A stretch of DNA of 64,000 bases from HTCC5015 sp051747425 (GCA_051747425.1 JBNJGD010000006.1:62001-126000); one strand, 5' to 3'. Counted from the stretch's first letter, positions 48,113-58,152 are shown. Notes: generated from the letters alone by a model not told the origin. Translations and numbers: made by a program.

Positions 48113-49555
48113 ATGTCCGACTCCCCCGACAAGCAGCGCAATACACTCTCCCGAACCGGTTTGCTGGTCGGTCCGCTCGCTCTGGTGGCCATTCACATTC
48201 TGCCGGCGCCCCAGAGCATGCCCGAAACCGCCTGGCTGGCCCTGGGGCTGATGCTGTGGATGGCCATCTGGTGGGCCACCGAGGCGCTGCCCATTGCCGC
48301 CACCGCGCTGTTGCCCATCGTCGCCGTGCCGGCGCTCGGCCTGGGTGACATTGGCGAGGCCACCTCGCCCTACGCCCACCCGCTTATTTTTCTCTTTATG
48401 GGCGGCTTTGTACTGGGTCTGGCCATGCAGCGCTGGAAGCTGCACCTGCGGATTGCCCTGCTGACCCTGCGCACCGTGGGCCACAGCCCCCGCCGACAGG
48501 TGGTCGGCTTTATGCTGGCCACCGCCTTTCTCAGCATGTGGGTCAGCAACACCGCGACCGCCATCATGATGCTGCCCATTGCCCTGTCCGTGATCCAGTT
48601 GAACAGCGACAGCGACGCCGATCAGCGCGGTTTTGCCGTGGCCCTGCTGCTGGCCATTGCCTACTCGGCCAACATCGGCGGCATCGCCACCCTGATTGGC
48701 ACCCCACCCAACGCCCTGCTGGCGGCCTATCTGGACAACCAGTTCGACCGCGAGATCGGCTTTGCCCGCTGGATGCTGGTGGCCGGCCCCGTGGCCCTGA
48801 CCCTGTTGCTGGTGGCGGCGCTCTGGCTACTGCGCCACAGTGCCCACTGGGCCACCAGCGGAGATGGCGAGGCGGTACTGGAGCAACGCCTTCAAGCCAT
48901 GGGTGCATTATCCTCGGCCGAGCGCCGCGTCGCGGCCGTGTTTGTGCTCACCGCCCTGGCCTGGGTGACCCGACCGCTGCTCAACGACGCCCTGCCCTGG
49001 CTCAGTGACACCGGCATCGCCATCGCCTCCGCTCTTGTCCTGTTTTGCCTGCCCGCCGGAGCGGGCCGGGGACAACGGCTGATGAACTGGGAAAGCATGA
49101 GCCAACTCCCGTGGGGTGTCCTTCTGCTGTTTGGTGGCGGCCTTTCATTGGCGGCCACCATCAATGACGCCGGCCTGGCCGAGTGGATTGCCGGTCAAGT
49201 AAGTGAACTGGGCAATATTCCCGCCATTTTGCTGGCCATTATCATCAGCACAGTAATCATTTTTCTCACCGAACTGACCAGTAACACCGCCACCACCGCC
49301 ACTTTTCTGCCGCTCCTGGGGGCGATTGCCGTTTCCCAGGGTCTCGACCCGGCGCTACTGGCCGTGCCCGCCGCCATCGCCGCCAGCTGCGCCTTTATGA
49401 TGCCGGTGGCGACGCCGCCCAACGCCATTGCCTTCAGTGGCGGCCATCTGAAAATGGCCGACATGATCAGTGCCGGCTTTGTACTCAATATCGCCGGCAT
49501 CGTGGTGATCAGCAGCCTGGGCTACTGGCTGATTGCACAATTCCTGATCGCCTGA
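48113..49555 (+). CDS. SLC13/DASS family sodium symporter
   Basis: 480 aa with about 12 membrane segments. The two SNT motifs that bind Na+ and substrate are present: MWVSNTATAIMMLPIA and LTSNTATTATFLPLL, with GTPPNALLAAYL and ATPPNAIAFSG. Imports dicarboxylates or sulfate with Na+; which one is not clear. The ATG at 48113 is preferred over the TTG 6 bases upstream. Confidence 0.92.
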   Translation: MSDSPDKQRNTLSRTGLLVGPLALVAIHILPAPQSMPETAWLALGLMLWMAIWWATEALPIAATALLPIVAVPALGLGDIGEATSPYAHPLIFLFMGGFVLGLAMQRWKLHLRIALLTLRTVGHSPRRQVVGFMLATAFLSMWVSNTATAIMMLPIALSVIQLNSDSDADQRGFAVALLLAIAYSANIGGIATLIGTPPNALLAAYLDNQFDREIGFARWMLVAGPVALTLLLVAALWLLRHSAHWATSGDGEAVLEQRLQAMGALSSAERRVAAVFVLTALAWVTRPLLNDALPWLSDTGIAIASALVLFCLPAGAGRGQRLMNWESMSQLPWGVLLLFGGGLSLAATINDAGLAEWIAGQVSELGNIPAILLAIIISTVIIFLTELTSNTATTATFLPLLGAIAVSQGLDPALLAVPAAIAASCAFMMPVATPPNAIAFSGGHLKMADMISAGFVLNIAGIVVISSLGYWLIAQFLIA

Positions 49556-49580
49556 GGCCCGGCCCCACCGCCCACGAACA

Positions 49581-49607
49581 AAAAAAGCCCCGCCGGAGCG
49601 GGGCTTT
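49581..49607. terminator. Bidirectional terminator between SLC13 and hydrolase genes
   Basis: GCCCCGC-CGGA-GCGGGGC with AAAAAA on the left and TTT on the right. Reading minus, it gives a U-run for the hydrolase gene; reading plus, it is a weaker terminator for the symporter. Confidence 0.8.
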
Positions 49608-49630
49608 CAGGTTGCTTTTCGGGCCACCAT

Positions 49631-50482
49631 TCAGGCCGCTTTGTCCGCCCGGTGGAGTACCTCGCCAAGCAGTTCCTCGAAGTTTTCGAGTTGCTCGCGG
49701 TTGTCGTGGTCCCAGGGGTGGAAACCGGGCTTGAACCAGTCGAACCAGGGCTTGGTAATGTTGCGAAAGATACCCTTCTTGCCCCAGGTGTGCCGCCACA
49801 CCGGCTTCCAACCATTGGTGCGCACACCCTTGCCGACCCGGACATTGTAAACATAGAAGGGCAAAAACAGACTGAAGAAAATGCCGGTCGCCAGCATCAG
49901 GGCGCCGCAGCGCTCGATGTACGCCAGGGGCTTGCGGTCGGTACCCACAGCCACCTGATACACATCAAAGGCCACCGCCTTGTGCTCGGTTTCCTCCAGG
50001 GCGTGCCAGTTCCAGATGCGTTTGTAGCCGTCTTCTGCACCTTCCATGATCTCGGGCAGGTCGAGCAGACCGCCACCGAGAATCGCCGTCAGGTGCTCCA
50101 GAGCGACCGTCGCCGCCAACTGGGTACGCTTGGGAAAAGTCTTCTGAACAAAAGCCAGCACCCTGGTGACCACCGCCTCCTGGGTTTTGACAGGCACGCC
50201 GGCGTCGTTGACGAAATCGTTGTACTCGTCGTGCTCGCGACCATGCATGGCTTCCTGGCCGATAAAGGCCGTGACGGCTTTCTTCAGCTCCTCGTCTTTC
50301 ACCTGGTCGCGAAAGTGGCGAACGCTGTCGATAAAGAAGCGCTCCCCTTCGGGGAAAAACAGGCTGAGGGTGTTGAGAAACTGCGTGACATGCAATCCGT
50401 CCGCGTGCCAATCCAGCGCCCGCTCGGGGTCGAGATTGAATTTCAGGTTTCTTCGTACTGGCAGAATATTGACGCTTTTCAT
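49631..50482 (-). CDS. Predicted metal-dependent hydrolase (COG3687/PF10118)
   Basis: 283 aa. Family motifs: WHADGLHVTQFLNTLSLFFPEGERFFIDSVRHFRD, FIGQEAMHGREHDEYN, LAATVALEHLTAILG and WHALEETEHKAVAFDVY (conserved Glu/His ligands for a di-metal centre); one hydrophobic stretch (GALMLATGIFFSLFLPFYVY). The family is uncharacterised, common in marine gammaproteobacteria. Start at MKSVNILPVRR with GAGAGG upstream. Confidence 0.9.
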   Translation of the reverse strand: MKSVNILPVRRNLKFNLDPERALDWHADGLHVTQFLNTLSLFFPEGERFFIDSVRHFRDQVKDEELKKAVTAFIGQEAMHGREHDEYNDFVNDAGVPVKTQEAVVTRVLAFVQKTFPKRTQLAATVALEHLTAILGGGLLDLPEIMEGAEDGYKRIWNWHALEETEHKAVAFDVYQVAVGTDRKPLAYIERCGALMLATGIFFSLFLPFYVYNVRVGKGVRTNGWKPVWRHTWGKKGIFRNITKPWFDWFKPGFHPWDHDNREQLENFEELLGEVLHRADKAA

Positions 50483-50608
50483 GTCACCACCTCTCGGGTT
50501 TGTTTTCATACTCACAGCATAGACCCGGCAGAGGGGTCTGCGTAGCACACAAACAGACGAATTCATGGTGCACTGTCGTCTATTGTTCCCCTGGTGGTCG
50601 GGTGAGCG

Positions 50609-51277
50609 TCAGACCAGCATATCCCGCGCCGTACGCGTGAGTTTCTCCTCGTCGCCATCGGGCATAAAGGGTTCGGGCACCTCCACGCCCCGGCGAGCCG
50701 CCGGACGCGCATCAATGGCCTTAACCCAGCGCTGAAGTGCATCAAATCCTTCCAGGGAGACCCCCGACCAGTCGTGGGTACGCACCCAGCACCAGTTGGC
50801 CATATCGGCGATGCTGTAGTCACCCGCCAGGTATTCATTGTCCTCAAGCCGGTGGTCGAGCACCGAAAACAGGCGCCTGGTCTCCTTCTGGTAGCGCTCG
50901 ATGGCCGCCGGTATTTTTTCCGGAAAGTAGCGATAGAACACATTGGCCTGGCCCATCATTGGTCCCACACCACCCATCTGGAACATCAGCCACTGAGTGA
51001 CCTCGGAGCGCCCTCTGGCGTCGGCTGGCATGAACTGACCGGTCTTCTCGGCCAGATAGAGCATAATGGCGCCGGACTCGAAGACGACAAAATCGTCATT
51101 GTCGCGATCGACGATGGTGGGAATGCGGCCATTGGGGTTGAGCTTCAGGTAGTCCTCCGCCTTTTGCTCGCCGCGATCGAGTCGGATCGGCTTGACCGTG
51201 TAGTCGAGGCCCATTTCCTCCAGGGCCACCGAAGCCTTCCAGCCATTGGGTGTGGAGGCGGTATAAAGATCGATCAT
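50609..51277 (-). CDS. Glutathione S-transferase (disulfide-bond oxidoreductase-like)
   Basis: 222 aa. N-terminal thioredoxin fold (IDLYTASTPNGWKASVALEEMGLDY, LNPNGRIPTIVDRDNDDFVVFESGAIMLYLAEK) and helical C-domain (YLAGDYSIADMANWCWVRTHDWSGVSLEGF). The ASTPNG start and overall pattern resemble YfcG/YghU-type GSTs. Substrate unknown. Start MIDLYTAST with AAGGGG upstream. Confidence 0.93.
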   Translation of the reverse strand: MIDLYTASTPNGWKASVALEEMGLDYTVKPIRLDRGEQKAEDYLKLNPNGRIPTIVDRDNDDFVVFESGAIMLYLAEKTGQFMPADARGRSEVTQWLMFQMGGVGPMMGQANVFYRYFPEKIPAAIERYQKETRRLFSVLDHRLEDNEYLAGDYSIADMANWCWVRTHDWSGVSLEGFDALQRWVKAIDARPAARRGVEVPEPFMPDGDEEKLTRTARDMLV

Positions 51278-51384
51278 GTCATCATCCCCTTGCGTGTGTT
51301 CAACCATTGTACGCAGGGCCGCGGTCGCGGTGCCAACGAGATTCGGGTCTGGAGCCGCTCCAGCCCCTGTGCTAGCGTTTTGCC

Positions 51385-52791
51385 ATGCCGGAAATCTCTT
51401 TAATCCAGGATCTGGAAAATACCTTTAACCAGCTCGCCGAGCTGCTGTGGGGCTGGCCCATCGTAATCCTGCTGGTCGGCGGTGGTTTCGGCCTGACCGT
51501 CTACAGCCGACTGATGCCATTTCGCCACCTGGGGCACGCCCTGGGCGTGCTGCTCGGTCGCCACGACGACGACAGGGCCCGCGGCGACATCAGCCACTTT
51601 CAGGCCCTGAGTACGGCGCTTTCGGGCACACTGGGCATGGGCAATATTGCCGGTGTGGCCGCCGCCATCGGTCTCGGCGGTCCGGGGGCGATTTTCTGGA
51701 TGTGGGTGACCGCCGTCATTGGCATGACCACCAAGTTCTTCACCGCCACACTGGCGGTAATGTTTCGCGGGCGAGACAGTGCCGGCCACTGGCAGGGTGG
51801 CCCCATGTATGTCATCCGCGAGGGGCTGGGGAAAAAGTGGCAACCGCTGGCGTTCTTCTTTGCCCTCGCCGCCATGCTCGGCACGACCCCCATTTTCCAG
51901 GTCAACCAGGTGGTACAGATCCTCCGCGACGAGGTGGTGGCACCGGGGCTGACAAACCTGATGGCCGCGCCACCGGAGAGCGACACGCTCGACCTGATCA
52001 TCGGTGCCACCCTGTCGCTGGTGGTGCTCTACATCATCATTGGGCAGGCGCGCCGGGTGGGCCGCGTGACCGGCGTGCTGGTGCCGGCCATGGTCGCCGC
52101 CTACCTGGCCATGACCCTGTGGGTTCTGTGGCAGTTCGCCGACGCCATTCCCGCCGCCTTTGCCCTGATCTTTGGCGACGCCTTCAGCGGCACGGCGGCC
52201 GCCGGTGGTGCCCTGGGCAGTGTGATTATCATGGGTGTCCGACGCGGCGCCTTTTCCAACGAGGCCGGTATCGGCACCGAGTCCATGGCCCACGGTGCAG
52301 CGCGCACCGAAGAGCCTGTCAGAGAGGGGCTGGTGGCCATGCTCGGCCCGGCCATCGATACCCTGATCGTCTGCACTTGCACCGCACTGGTAATCCTCAC
52401 CACCGGCGTGTGGCAGAGCAGTGACGAAAGCGGTGCCCTGTTGACCCTGGCCGCCTTCGACCACGCCATGCCCGGTGCGGCCGGTGTGCCCTTTGCCCTG
52501 ATGGTGGCGGCGCTCGGACTCAGCACAGTGATCAGCTTTGGCTACTACGGCACCAAGTGTCTGGGCTACCTGATCGGCGCCCAGCGCCAGCACTGGTACT
52601 GGTATTTCTACGCCCTCAGTGTGGTCGCCGGGGCCGTCATGAGTTTCGAAATGGTGGTAGGTTTTGTCGACAGTCTGTACGCCCTGATGGCGATCCCCAC
52701 CATGACTTCGACCCTGTTACTGGCGCCGCGGGTGCGGCGCGAGGCGCAACGGTATTTTGCCGTCTGGGCTAATCGGGAGCGGCGCCGCTGA
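51385..52791 (+). CDS. Sodium:alanine/glycine symporter (AGCS family)
   Basis: 468 aa, about 11 transmembrane helices. AGCS signature GTLGMGNIAGVAAAI followed by GGPGAIFWMWVTAVIGMTTKFF, GGPMYVIREGL, RRGAFSNEAGIGTESMAHGAARTEEPV and GYYGTKCLGYL. Imports alanine or glycine with Na+. The stop overlaps the convergent GGDEF-EAL gene by 23 bp. Confidence 0.94.
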   Translation: MPEISLIQDLENTFNQLAELLWGWPIVILLVGGGFGLTVYSRLMPFRHLGHALGVLLGRHDDDRARGDISHFQALSTALSGTLGMGNIAGVAAAIGLGGPGAIFWMWVTAVIGMTTKFFTATLAVMFRGRDSAGHWQGGPMYVIREGLGKKWQPLAFFFALAAMLGTTPIFQVNQVVQILRDEVVAPGLTNLMAAPPESDTLDLIIGATLSLVVLYIIIGQARRVGRVTGVLVPAMVAAYLAMTLWVLWQFADAIPAAFALIFGDAFSGTAAAGGALGSVIIMGVRRGAFSNEAGIGTESMAHGAARTEEPVREGLVAMLGPAIDTLIVCTCTALVILTTGVWQSSDESGALLTLAAFDHAMPGAAGVPFALMVAALGLSTVISFGYYGTKCLGYLIGAQRQHWYWYFYALSVVAGAVMSFEMVVGFVDSLYALMAIPTMTSTLLLAPRVRREAQRYFAVWANRERRR

Positions 52792-54952
52792 GCGTAGCTG
52801 TGTTGACCCAGTCAATCACCTCTGCGCTCTCCAGCGGGTGGGCGAAGTAGTAGCCCTGAACGGCGTCGCAGCCAATCTCGCGAACGCGCTGGAACTGTGT
52901 CTCGGTCTCCACACCCTCGGCCACCACCTGCAGCCGCAAAGTCTTGCCCAGACGGGCAATGGTCTCGAGAATGCCGACGCCATCCTCGCCCTGCTCTGCC
53001 TCGGCGACAAAGGAGCCATCGATTTTGAGGCAGTCCAGGGGAAAGTGTCGCAGGTGATTGAGCGAGGAGTAGCCCATGCCAAAATCGTCCAGGGCCACAA
53101 ACAGGCCCATGTTGCGAAAGGCACTCAGGGCGCTCACCACCAGATCCTTGTCCAGCGCATTGATGCTCTCGGTGACTTCGATGCCAATGTGTTTGGCCGG
53201 CAAATCATATTTTTCCAGATAGTCACTGATCCGGCGCACCAGATCGTGTTGCTGAAACTGGCGCAGGGAAAGGTTGACGCTGACCACCAGATTGGGGTCG
53301 AGCCCCTCGTCGAGCCAGCTGCGGGTCTGGGCAATGGCCTTTTCGATCAGCCGGTCACCCAGGCCGAGAATCAATCCCGTCTCCTCGGCCAGCTCGAGGA
53401 AGGCCCGGGGTTCGAGCAGGCCCCGTTTGGGATGCCGCCAACGCACCAGCGCCTCGAGCCCGACCACCTTGCCCGAGCTCGTGGCTATCTGGGGCTGGTA
53501 GAACAGGTCGAACTCGTCGGCCTTGATGCCCCGTCGCATGTCCTGCTCCAGATCCAGGCGAAGCTCGACATTGCGGTCCATGGAGGGATTGAAGAGCTGA
53601 TAGTTTTGACGGCCCAGCTCCTTGGCACGATACATGGCGGTGTCGGCGGCGCGCAGCAGACTCTGGGCGCTGTCGCCATCCTGGGGGTAAAAGCTGATAC
53701 CAATACTGACGCCGGCGTAAAACTCGTGGTCGTCCACCTGAAGTGGGTCCTGGAGCCGATCAAGAATTTTCCGGGCCACGGCACAAGCGTCCTGGGGCGC
53801 GCTGACCCGGGGCAGCAACAAACCGAACTCGTCACCGCCCAGGCGGGCAAACAGGTCGGTCTCTCGAATGCAGCCCTGAATCGCCCGGGAGACTTCCTTG
53901 AGCATGGCATCGCCGACTTCGTGGCCCAGGCTGTCATTGATGTTCTTGAAGTAATCCAGATCGAGAAAAAGCACGGCGAATTGACTGGAAACCCGCTTGG
54001 CATGATCCACCGCGCGGGCAATTTCCTTCTGGAAGAGTGCCCGGTTGGCCTGGCCGGTGAGGTTGTCGTAGTAGGCGACTTCGCGCATGCGATCGGCGGC
54101 CAGCTTCTTCTCCGTCACATTCTCCATGATCAGGATATAGGCATTGTTTTCGCCGTTAGAGCCACTGCGCAATAGCGGGGTCAGGGAAATATTGACCCAC
54201 ATCGGTTGCGAGCCCGCACCTTCGAAAACCACTTCTATCGACTGGCCGGTTCTGTCGAGTAAACCCTGCATCAGTTCTTCCGGTCGGGTTGAAGAATAAC
54301 CCTCATCGCTGTCGAGAGCGGCGTTGACATGCCCCATAAAACGGCCGATTGACTCGCCGACCAGATCGCCACCGCCGACTCCCAGCAGCGCCTGGAAACT
54401 GCGGTTGGCAGTCACGATGCAGTAATCCTTGTCGAGCTGGGCAATACCGATGGGCGCCTCCTGAAAAATCGTGCGGAAGCGCTCCTCGCTCTCGACGGTT
54501 TTCTCCACGCTGAGCTTGCGCAGCGAGCGCTCAAGGTACAACTGAATGGCCACCCGAACCCGGGCAAACAACTCCACCTCGTTGATCGGTTTGGGGATGT
54601 AATCCACCGCACCGGCCATAAAACTCTTTTCCAGGGCCTCGTTCTGGACATAGCCGCCGCCAGTGACCGCAATCACCGGGATATCCTGAGTGGCCGGGTT
54701 GTTGGACAGGCGCGAGCACACTTCGTAACCACTCATGCCGGGCATCATCAAGTCCAGCAGCACCAGGCCTATATCGCCGCGCTGGTTCAACACCTCGAGA
54801 GCGGACTCTCCATCCTCGACGAGAATGACATTCTGGTAACCCTCGCCAATCAGCAGGGCCTCGAGCAAATCGAGGTTGTCGCGGGTGTCATCCACCACCA
54901 GGATCGGGACCTGATATTCGCTTTCCGGAGTCAATGGCTGTACATCATTCAT
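52769..54952 (-). CDS. REC-PAS-GGDEF-EAL cyclic-di-GMP signalling protein
   Basis: 727 aa. N-terminal receiver (VPILVVDDTRDNLDLLE, VLLDLMMPGMSGYE phospho-Asp, ITGGGY-like, PKPINEVEL; residues ~15-135), PAS (~150-280; FRTIFQEAPIGIAQLDKDYCIV), GGDEF (~295-455) with intact RLGGDEFGLLL and a EAL domain (~465-715) with intact LEALVRWRHP, EVTESINAL and DDFGMGYSS. Both catalytic motifs look active, so it may make or degrade c-di-GMP; the phosphorelay from the hybrid kinase upstream probably decides. Start overlaps the kinase stop. Confidence 0.93.
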   Translation of the reverse strand: MNDVQPLTPESEYQVPILVVDDTRDNLDLLEALLIGEGYQNVILVEDGESALEVLNQRGDIGLVLLDLMMPGMSGYEVCSRLSNNPATQDIPVIAVTGGGYVQNEALEKSFMAGAVDYIPKPINEVELFARVRVAIQLYLERSLRKLSVEKTVESEERFRTIFQEAPIGIAQLDKDYCIVTANRSFQALLGVGGGDLVGESIGRFMGHVNAALDSDEGYSSTRPEELMQGLLDRTGQSIEVVFEGAGSQPMWVNISLTPLLRSGSNGENNAYILIMENVTEKKLAADRMREVAYYDNLTGQANRALFQKEIARAVDHAKRVSSQFAVLFLDLDYFKNINDSLGHEVGDAMLKEVSRAIQGCIRETDLFARLGGDEFGLLLPRVSAPQDACAVARKILDRLQDPLQVDDHEFYAGVSIGISFYPQDGDSAQSLLRAADTAMYRAKELGRQNYQLFNPSMDRNVELRLDLEQDMRRGIKADEFDLFYQPQIATSSGKVVGLEALVRWRHPKRGLLEPRAFLELAEETGLILGLGDRLIEKAIAQTRSWLDEGLDPNLVVSVNLSLRQFQQHDLVRRISDYLEKYDLPAKHIGIEVTESINALDKDLVVSALSAFRNMGLFVALDDFGMGYSSLNHLRHFPLDCLKIDGSFVAEAEQGEDGVGILETIARLGKTLRLQVVAEGVETETQFQRVREIGCDAVQGYYFAHPLESAEVIDWVNTATLSGAAPD

Positions 54953-57411
54953 TAAACGGACAAGGCTCTTTCTATGGTTTCAAGCAGGCGGTTTTTATCG
55001 AATTCTTCGCCCTTGTCGACAATCTCTGCCGCACGCGTTTCCAGCTCGTTCCGCTCTTCGGAACTCAGCTGTCTGGATGTCACGATCACTACCGGAAGAT
55101 TGAACAGTCTTTTGTCCAAACGCAAGTGGCGGAGAACCGCCAGGCCATCCATCCCCGGCAAGATCAGATCGAGGAAGACCAAATCGGGCACCTCGCTCTC
55201 TATCAGCTGCAGTGCGGACTCGCCATTGTCGGCATAGTGAATCTGCGCCACCCGGTCTTCCAGGGCCAGTCGGTATAGCTCGCGAGCCTCGCGGCTGTTG
55301 TCCACCACCAGCAATGTCATGTTCTGAATGTCGGGGCGACTCAACACCCGGCCGACGGCTGCCAGCAACTGTTCGGGGGCCAGGGGTTTGGCCAGGGCAT
55401 CGACCGCGCCGAGTACCGCCGCCTGGCGCTTTTCGGCAATAATGCTGAGTACCACCACCGGAATCCGGTTGAGTTCATCATCGTCCTTGAGTGCTCGCAG
55501 GGTCTCCCAACCATTCATCCCCGGCATCATAATATCGAGTGTAATCAGATCCGGCCGCTCAAGCCGGGCCACCTTCAGGCCCTGGCTGCCCGAGTCGGCA
55601 AACAGCACGCTGGCGCCGGCCTCCCTGAGTACATCGGCGGTCAACTCACGGGCTTCGTCATCGTCGTCGATAATCAGCACCTTGCGGCCATTGATATCGA
55701 CGCCGGCGGTTTGTCTGGGTACAGGGGAAGTGGAAGCGACCTCGCCAGCTTCCGCGCTGTCAACGCCCGCGCGATCCAGAGGCAGCCAGACGGTAAAAGT
55801 ACTGCCCTGCCCCTCCCGGCTGTCCAGGCCCATTCGTCCCTCGAGCATCTCGACAATGGATTTGGTAATCGCCAGGCCAAGCCCGGTGCCGCCGTATTTG
55901 CGCGTGGTGCCGGCGTCGGCCTGGCGGAAGGGTTCAAAGACGGTATCCAGCTTGTCGGCGGGAATGCCGATGCCGGTATCCATGACATCGATGCGCGCCT
56001 CCGCGCCATCGCGGCTGAGCTTCAAGGTCACTCCCCCGCGCTCGGTAAACTTGAGCGCATTGCCCACCAGGTTGATCAGCACCTGACGCAATTTGTCGCT
56101 GTCGGTTTCCACCAGTGGCAAACGGTCGACAATATCCACCTTCAAGTCCACATGGCGGGCCTCGGCCTGGGATTGCAGCAGTTCGCTGGTTTCCTTGACC
56201 ACTTCCTGCACGCTCGACGGGCGCCAATCGATTTCCAGGCGCCCCGCCTCGATTTTCGACAAATCGAGGATATCGTTAATCAAGCCGAGCAAATGCCGCC
56301 CGTTGCGGTGAATTTTCTCAACGAAGTCGAGATCTTTCTCCACCAGTGAGTGGTTGCGGTTTTTCATCAACACGGAGGAAAAGCCGATCACCGAATTGAG
56401 CGGCGTACGCAGTTCGTGGCTCATATTGGCGACAAACTCGCTGCGCAGACGATCGGCCTCCAGCAGTTCCTGGTTGGCCTGCTCCAGCTTGAGGGCCTGG
56501 CGCTGAACCATCTTGTAAGTCATGGCGTTGTTGAGACTACCGCCCAGGGCATCGACCACGCTTTGAATCTGTATTCTGAGTCTCGTATCCAGGGGCTCCA
56601 GATAAGCCATCAAAAGGACACCCAGGCTCTTGCCCTGAAACTGAATGGGTGCCGCCACCACCGTGTTGGCATCGATTCGCGAAACGCCCAGGTTGAGCGT
56701 GGGCAGTCGCAGTCCCTGACCGGCCTCGAACACGACCCACTCGCCCCGGCGCAAGGCCTCGGCGGGCAGACCCTGACCATCGCCCCCGCCCAGTTTGGCC
56801 ATGGCCGCGCGATCAATGCCGCGGTCGGCAGCCAGGTTCAGGCCGCCCTCGTCGTGGAGATAAAACTGGCCCAGCAGTGCCCCGGTCTGCTCCTCGAGAA
56901 ACCGCAAACCGCAGCGGGCAATCTGCTGGGTATCGACGCTGTTAAGCTGACTAAGAAACCGGCCAAAGGATTCCTGTCTGGCCTGTTCGCCGCTCAGCTG
57001 CTGGTTTTGCAATTCGAGTTGTTGCCGGCTTTCCTCAAGCTGTAGCTGTTTCTCCTCCAGCGACTCTACAGAGCTCTGGATCTTGTCGACCATGGCGTTG
57101 ACGGCACCGGCCACGGCCCCCACGGAATCGCGTCCCTCGTCCGAGGAGCGCACCAGATAATTGCCGCGGCCGATGTGGCCGGCCACCTCGGCCAGCGCCT
57201 CCAGTCGACGATTGAGACGCCGGATCAACAGCATGCCAATCAGCAGGATAATGGCGGCAAAGAAAATCGTGGAGCCCTCGATGATATAGCCCTCCACCTC
57301 AAGCAGGTAGGGAGCCGCCGCGCCGAGGCAGATGACCAGAAGGAGCGTTAACAGCACCCAGGTCAGGGGGCGCATGCGAAATTGTGAGCGATTTCTGAAA
57401 TCGAACATCAA
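54952..57411 (-). CDS. Hybrid histidine kinase
   Basis: 819 aa. Two transmembrane helices (PLTWVLLTLLLVICLGAAAPYLL; IIEGSTIFFAAIILLIGMLLI), HAMP (~65-120), coiled coil, GAF-like domain (~155-300), HisKA with the phospho-His in FVANMSHELRTPLNSVIGF, HATPase with NLVGNALKFTERGG and DTGIGIPADKL, KYGGTGLGLAI, and two C-terminal receivers (VLIIDDDDEARELT / TLDIMMPGMNG, and LLVVDNSREAREL / VFLDLILPGMDG). Starts on the stop of the upstream receiver gene (ATGATG). No periplasmic domain of note between the helices. Confidence 0.95.
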   Translation of the reverse strand: MMFDFRNRSQFRMRPLTWVLLTLLLVICLGAAAPYLLEVEGYIIEGSTIFFAAIILLIGMLLIRRLNRRLEALAEVAGHIGRGNYLVRSSDEGRDSVGAVAGAVNAMVDKIQSSVESLEEKQLQLEESRQQLELQNQQLSGEQARQESFGRFLSQLNSVDTQQIARCGLRFLEEQTGALLGQFYLHDEGGLNLAADRGIDRAAMAKLGGGDGQGLPAEALRRGEWVVFEAGQGLRLPTLNLGVSRIDANTVVAAPIQFQGKSLGVLLMAYLEPLDTRLRIQIQSVVDALGGSLNNAMTYKMVQRQALKLEQANQELLEADRLRSEFVANMSHELRTPLNSVIGFSSVLMKNRNHSLVEKDLDFVEKIHRNGRHLLGLINDILDLSKIEAGRLEIDWRPSSVQEVVKETSELLQSQAEARHVDLKVDIVDRLPLVETDSDKLRQVLINLVGNALKFTERGGVTLKLSRDGAEARIDVMDTGIGIPADKLDTVFEPFRQADAGTTRKYGGTGLGLAITKSIVEMLEGRMGLDSREGQGSTFTVWLPLDRAGVDSAEAGEVASTSPVPRQTAGVDINGRKVLIIDDDDEARELTADVLREAGASVLFADSGSQGLKVARLERPDLITLDIMMPGMNGWETLRALKDDDELNRIPVVVLSIIAEKRQAAVLGAVDALAKPLAPEQLLAAVGRVLSRPDIQNMTLLVVDNSREARELYRLALEDRVAQIHYADNGESALQLIESEVPDLVFLDLILPGMDGLAVLRHLRLDKRLFNLPVVIVTSRQLSSEERNELETRAAEIVDKGEEFDKNRLLETIERALSV

Positions 57412-57779
57412 CGGGAATCCAGTTGGGCGTGAATCACTTTGATTACATCCGCTTCATCGAGAATCGGCTTGCTGATGTAGTCATCAAAGCCCTTGTCGAT
57501 AAAGCGTTCGCGGTCGCCTTTCATGGCGTGGGAAGTCAGGGCAATTGCGGGGACAGAGCGATAATCGCTGAGCTGGCGAATTTTTTTGAGCAGCTCGACG
57601 CCGTCCATTTCGGGCAGGGAGATATCAAAAAGGAACAAATCAAAGCGCGGCCCCTGCTCGATCCGCTCGAGGGCCTCGCGCCCATCGGCGGCCAGCGACA
57701 AGTCGAAGTGCTCGCCGAGCATGGCCTCCATCAAATCGCGATTGTCGGCATTGTCCTCGACCAGCAGTAGTCGTGGCAT
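57408..57779 (-). CDS. Stand-alone receiver (CheY-like) protein
   Basis: 123 aa, a single REC domain: LLLVEDNADNRDLMEAML (acidic pocket), phospho-Asp in LFLFDISLPEMDGVEL, Thr in AIALTSHAMKGDRERF and Lys in YISKPILDEADV. It precedes the hybrid kinase and GGDEF-EAL protein in one operon; with no output domain it may receive or buffer phosphate. Confidence 0.93.
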   Translation of the reverse strand: MPRLLLVEDNADNRDLMEAMLGEHFDLSLAADGREALERIEQGPRFDLFLFDISLPEMDGVELLKKIRQLSDYRSVPAIALTSHAMKGDRERFIDKGFDDYISKPILDEADVIKVIHAQLDSR

Positions 57780-57875
57780 CAGTTAATCCTCGTCAACACC
57801 ACCACGCCCGGGGCGCGACGCGCGGGAGCGCCGAACGCGGAAAGCTCGCCCGATCTAGCGGTCGGAGCAGCGTGG

Positions 57876-58085
57876 TTATGAATTTTTTACAACATTTTGC
57901 GCCAGGCGGCCCTTGGGCCCCTCGGCGAGTTCAAAGGTCACACTGTCGCCTTCGCCCAGCGTTTTGAAACCTTCTCCCTCGATGGCACTGTAATGAACGA
58001 AAACATCGTCACCGCCCTCTTGCGGGACGATAAAGCCAAAGCCTTTGGCGTTGTTAAACCACTTAACCGTTCCAGCTGTCGCCAT
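57876..58085 (-). CDS. Cold-shock protein (CspA family)
   Basis: 69 aa. Cold-shock domain with RNP motifs KGFGFIVPQ and VFVHYSAI, preceded by TVKWFNNA. Binds single-stranded RNA or DNA. A sigma-70 promoter lies 68-96 bp upstream and gives a ~60-nt leader with a CACCGGGC/GGGCCGGGTG hairpin. C-terminal end QNVVKNS is short. Confidence 0.97.
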   Translation of the reverse strand: MATAGTVKWFNNAKGFGFIVPQEGGDDVFVHYSAIEGEGFKTLGEGDSVTFELAEGPKGRLAQNVVKNS

Positions 58086-58152
58086 GGATTACCCCTGTAT
58101 TCTTTTCAGTAGCCTGTCATACACCCGGCCCTCTCGCCCGGTGCACTGACTC

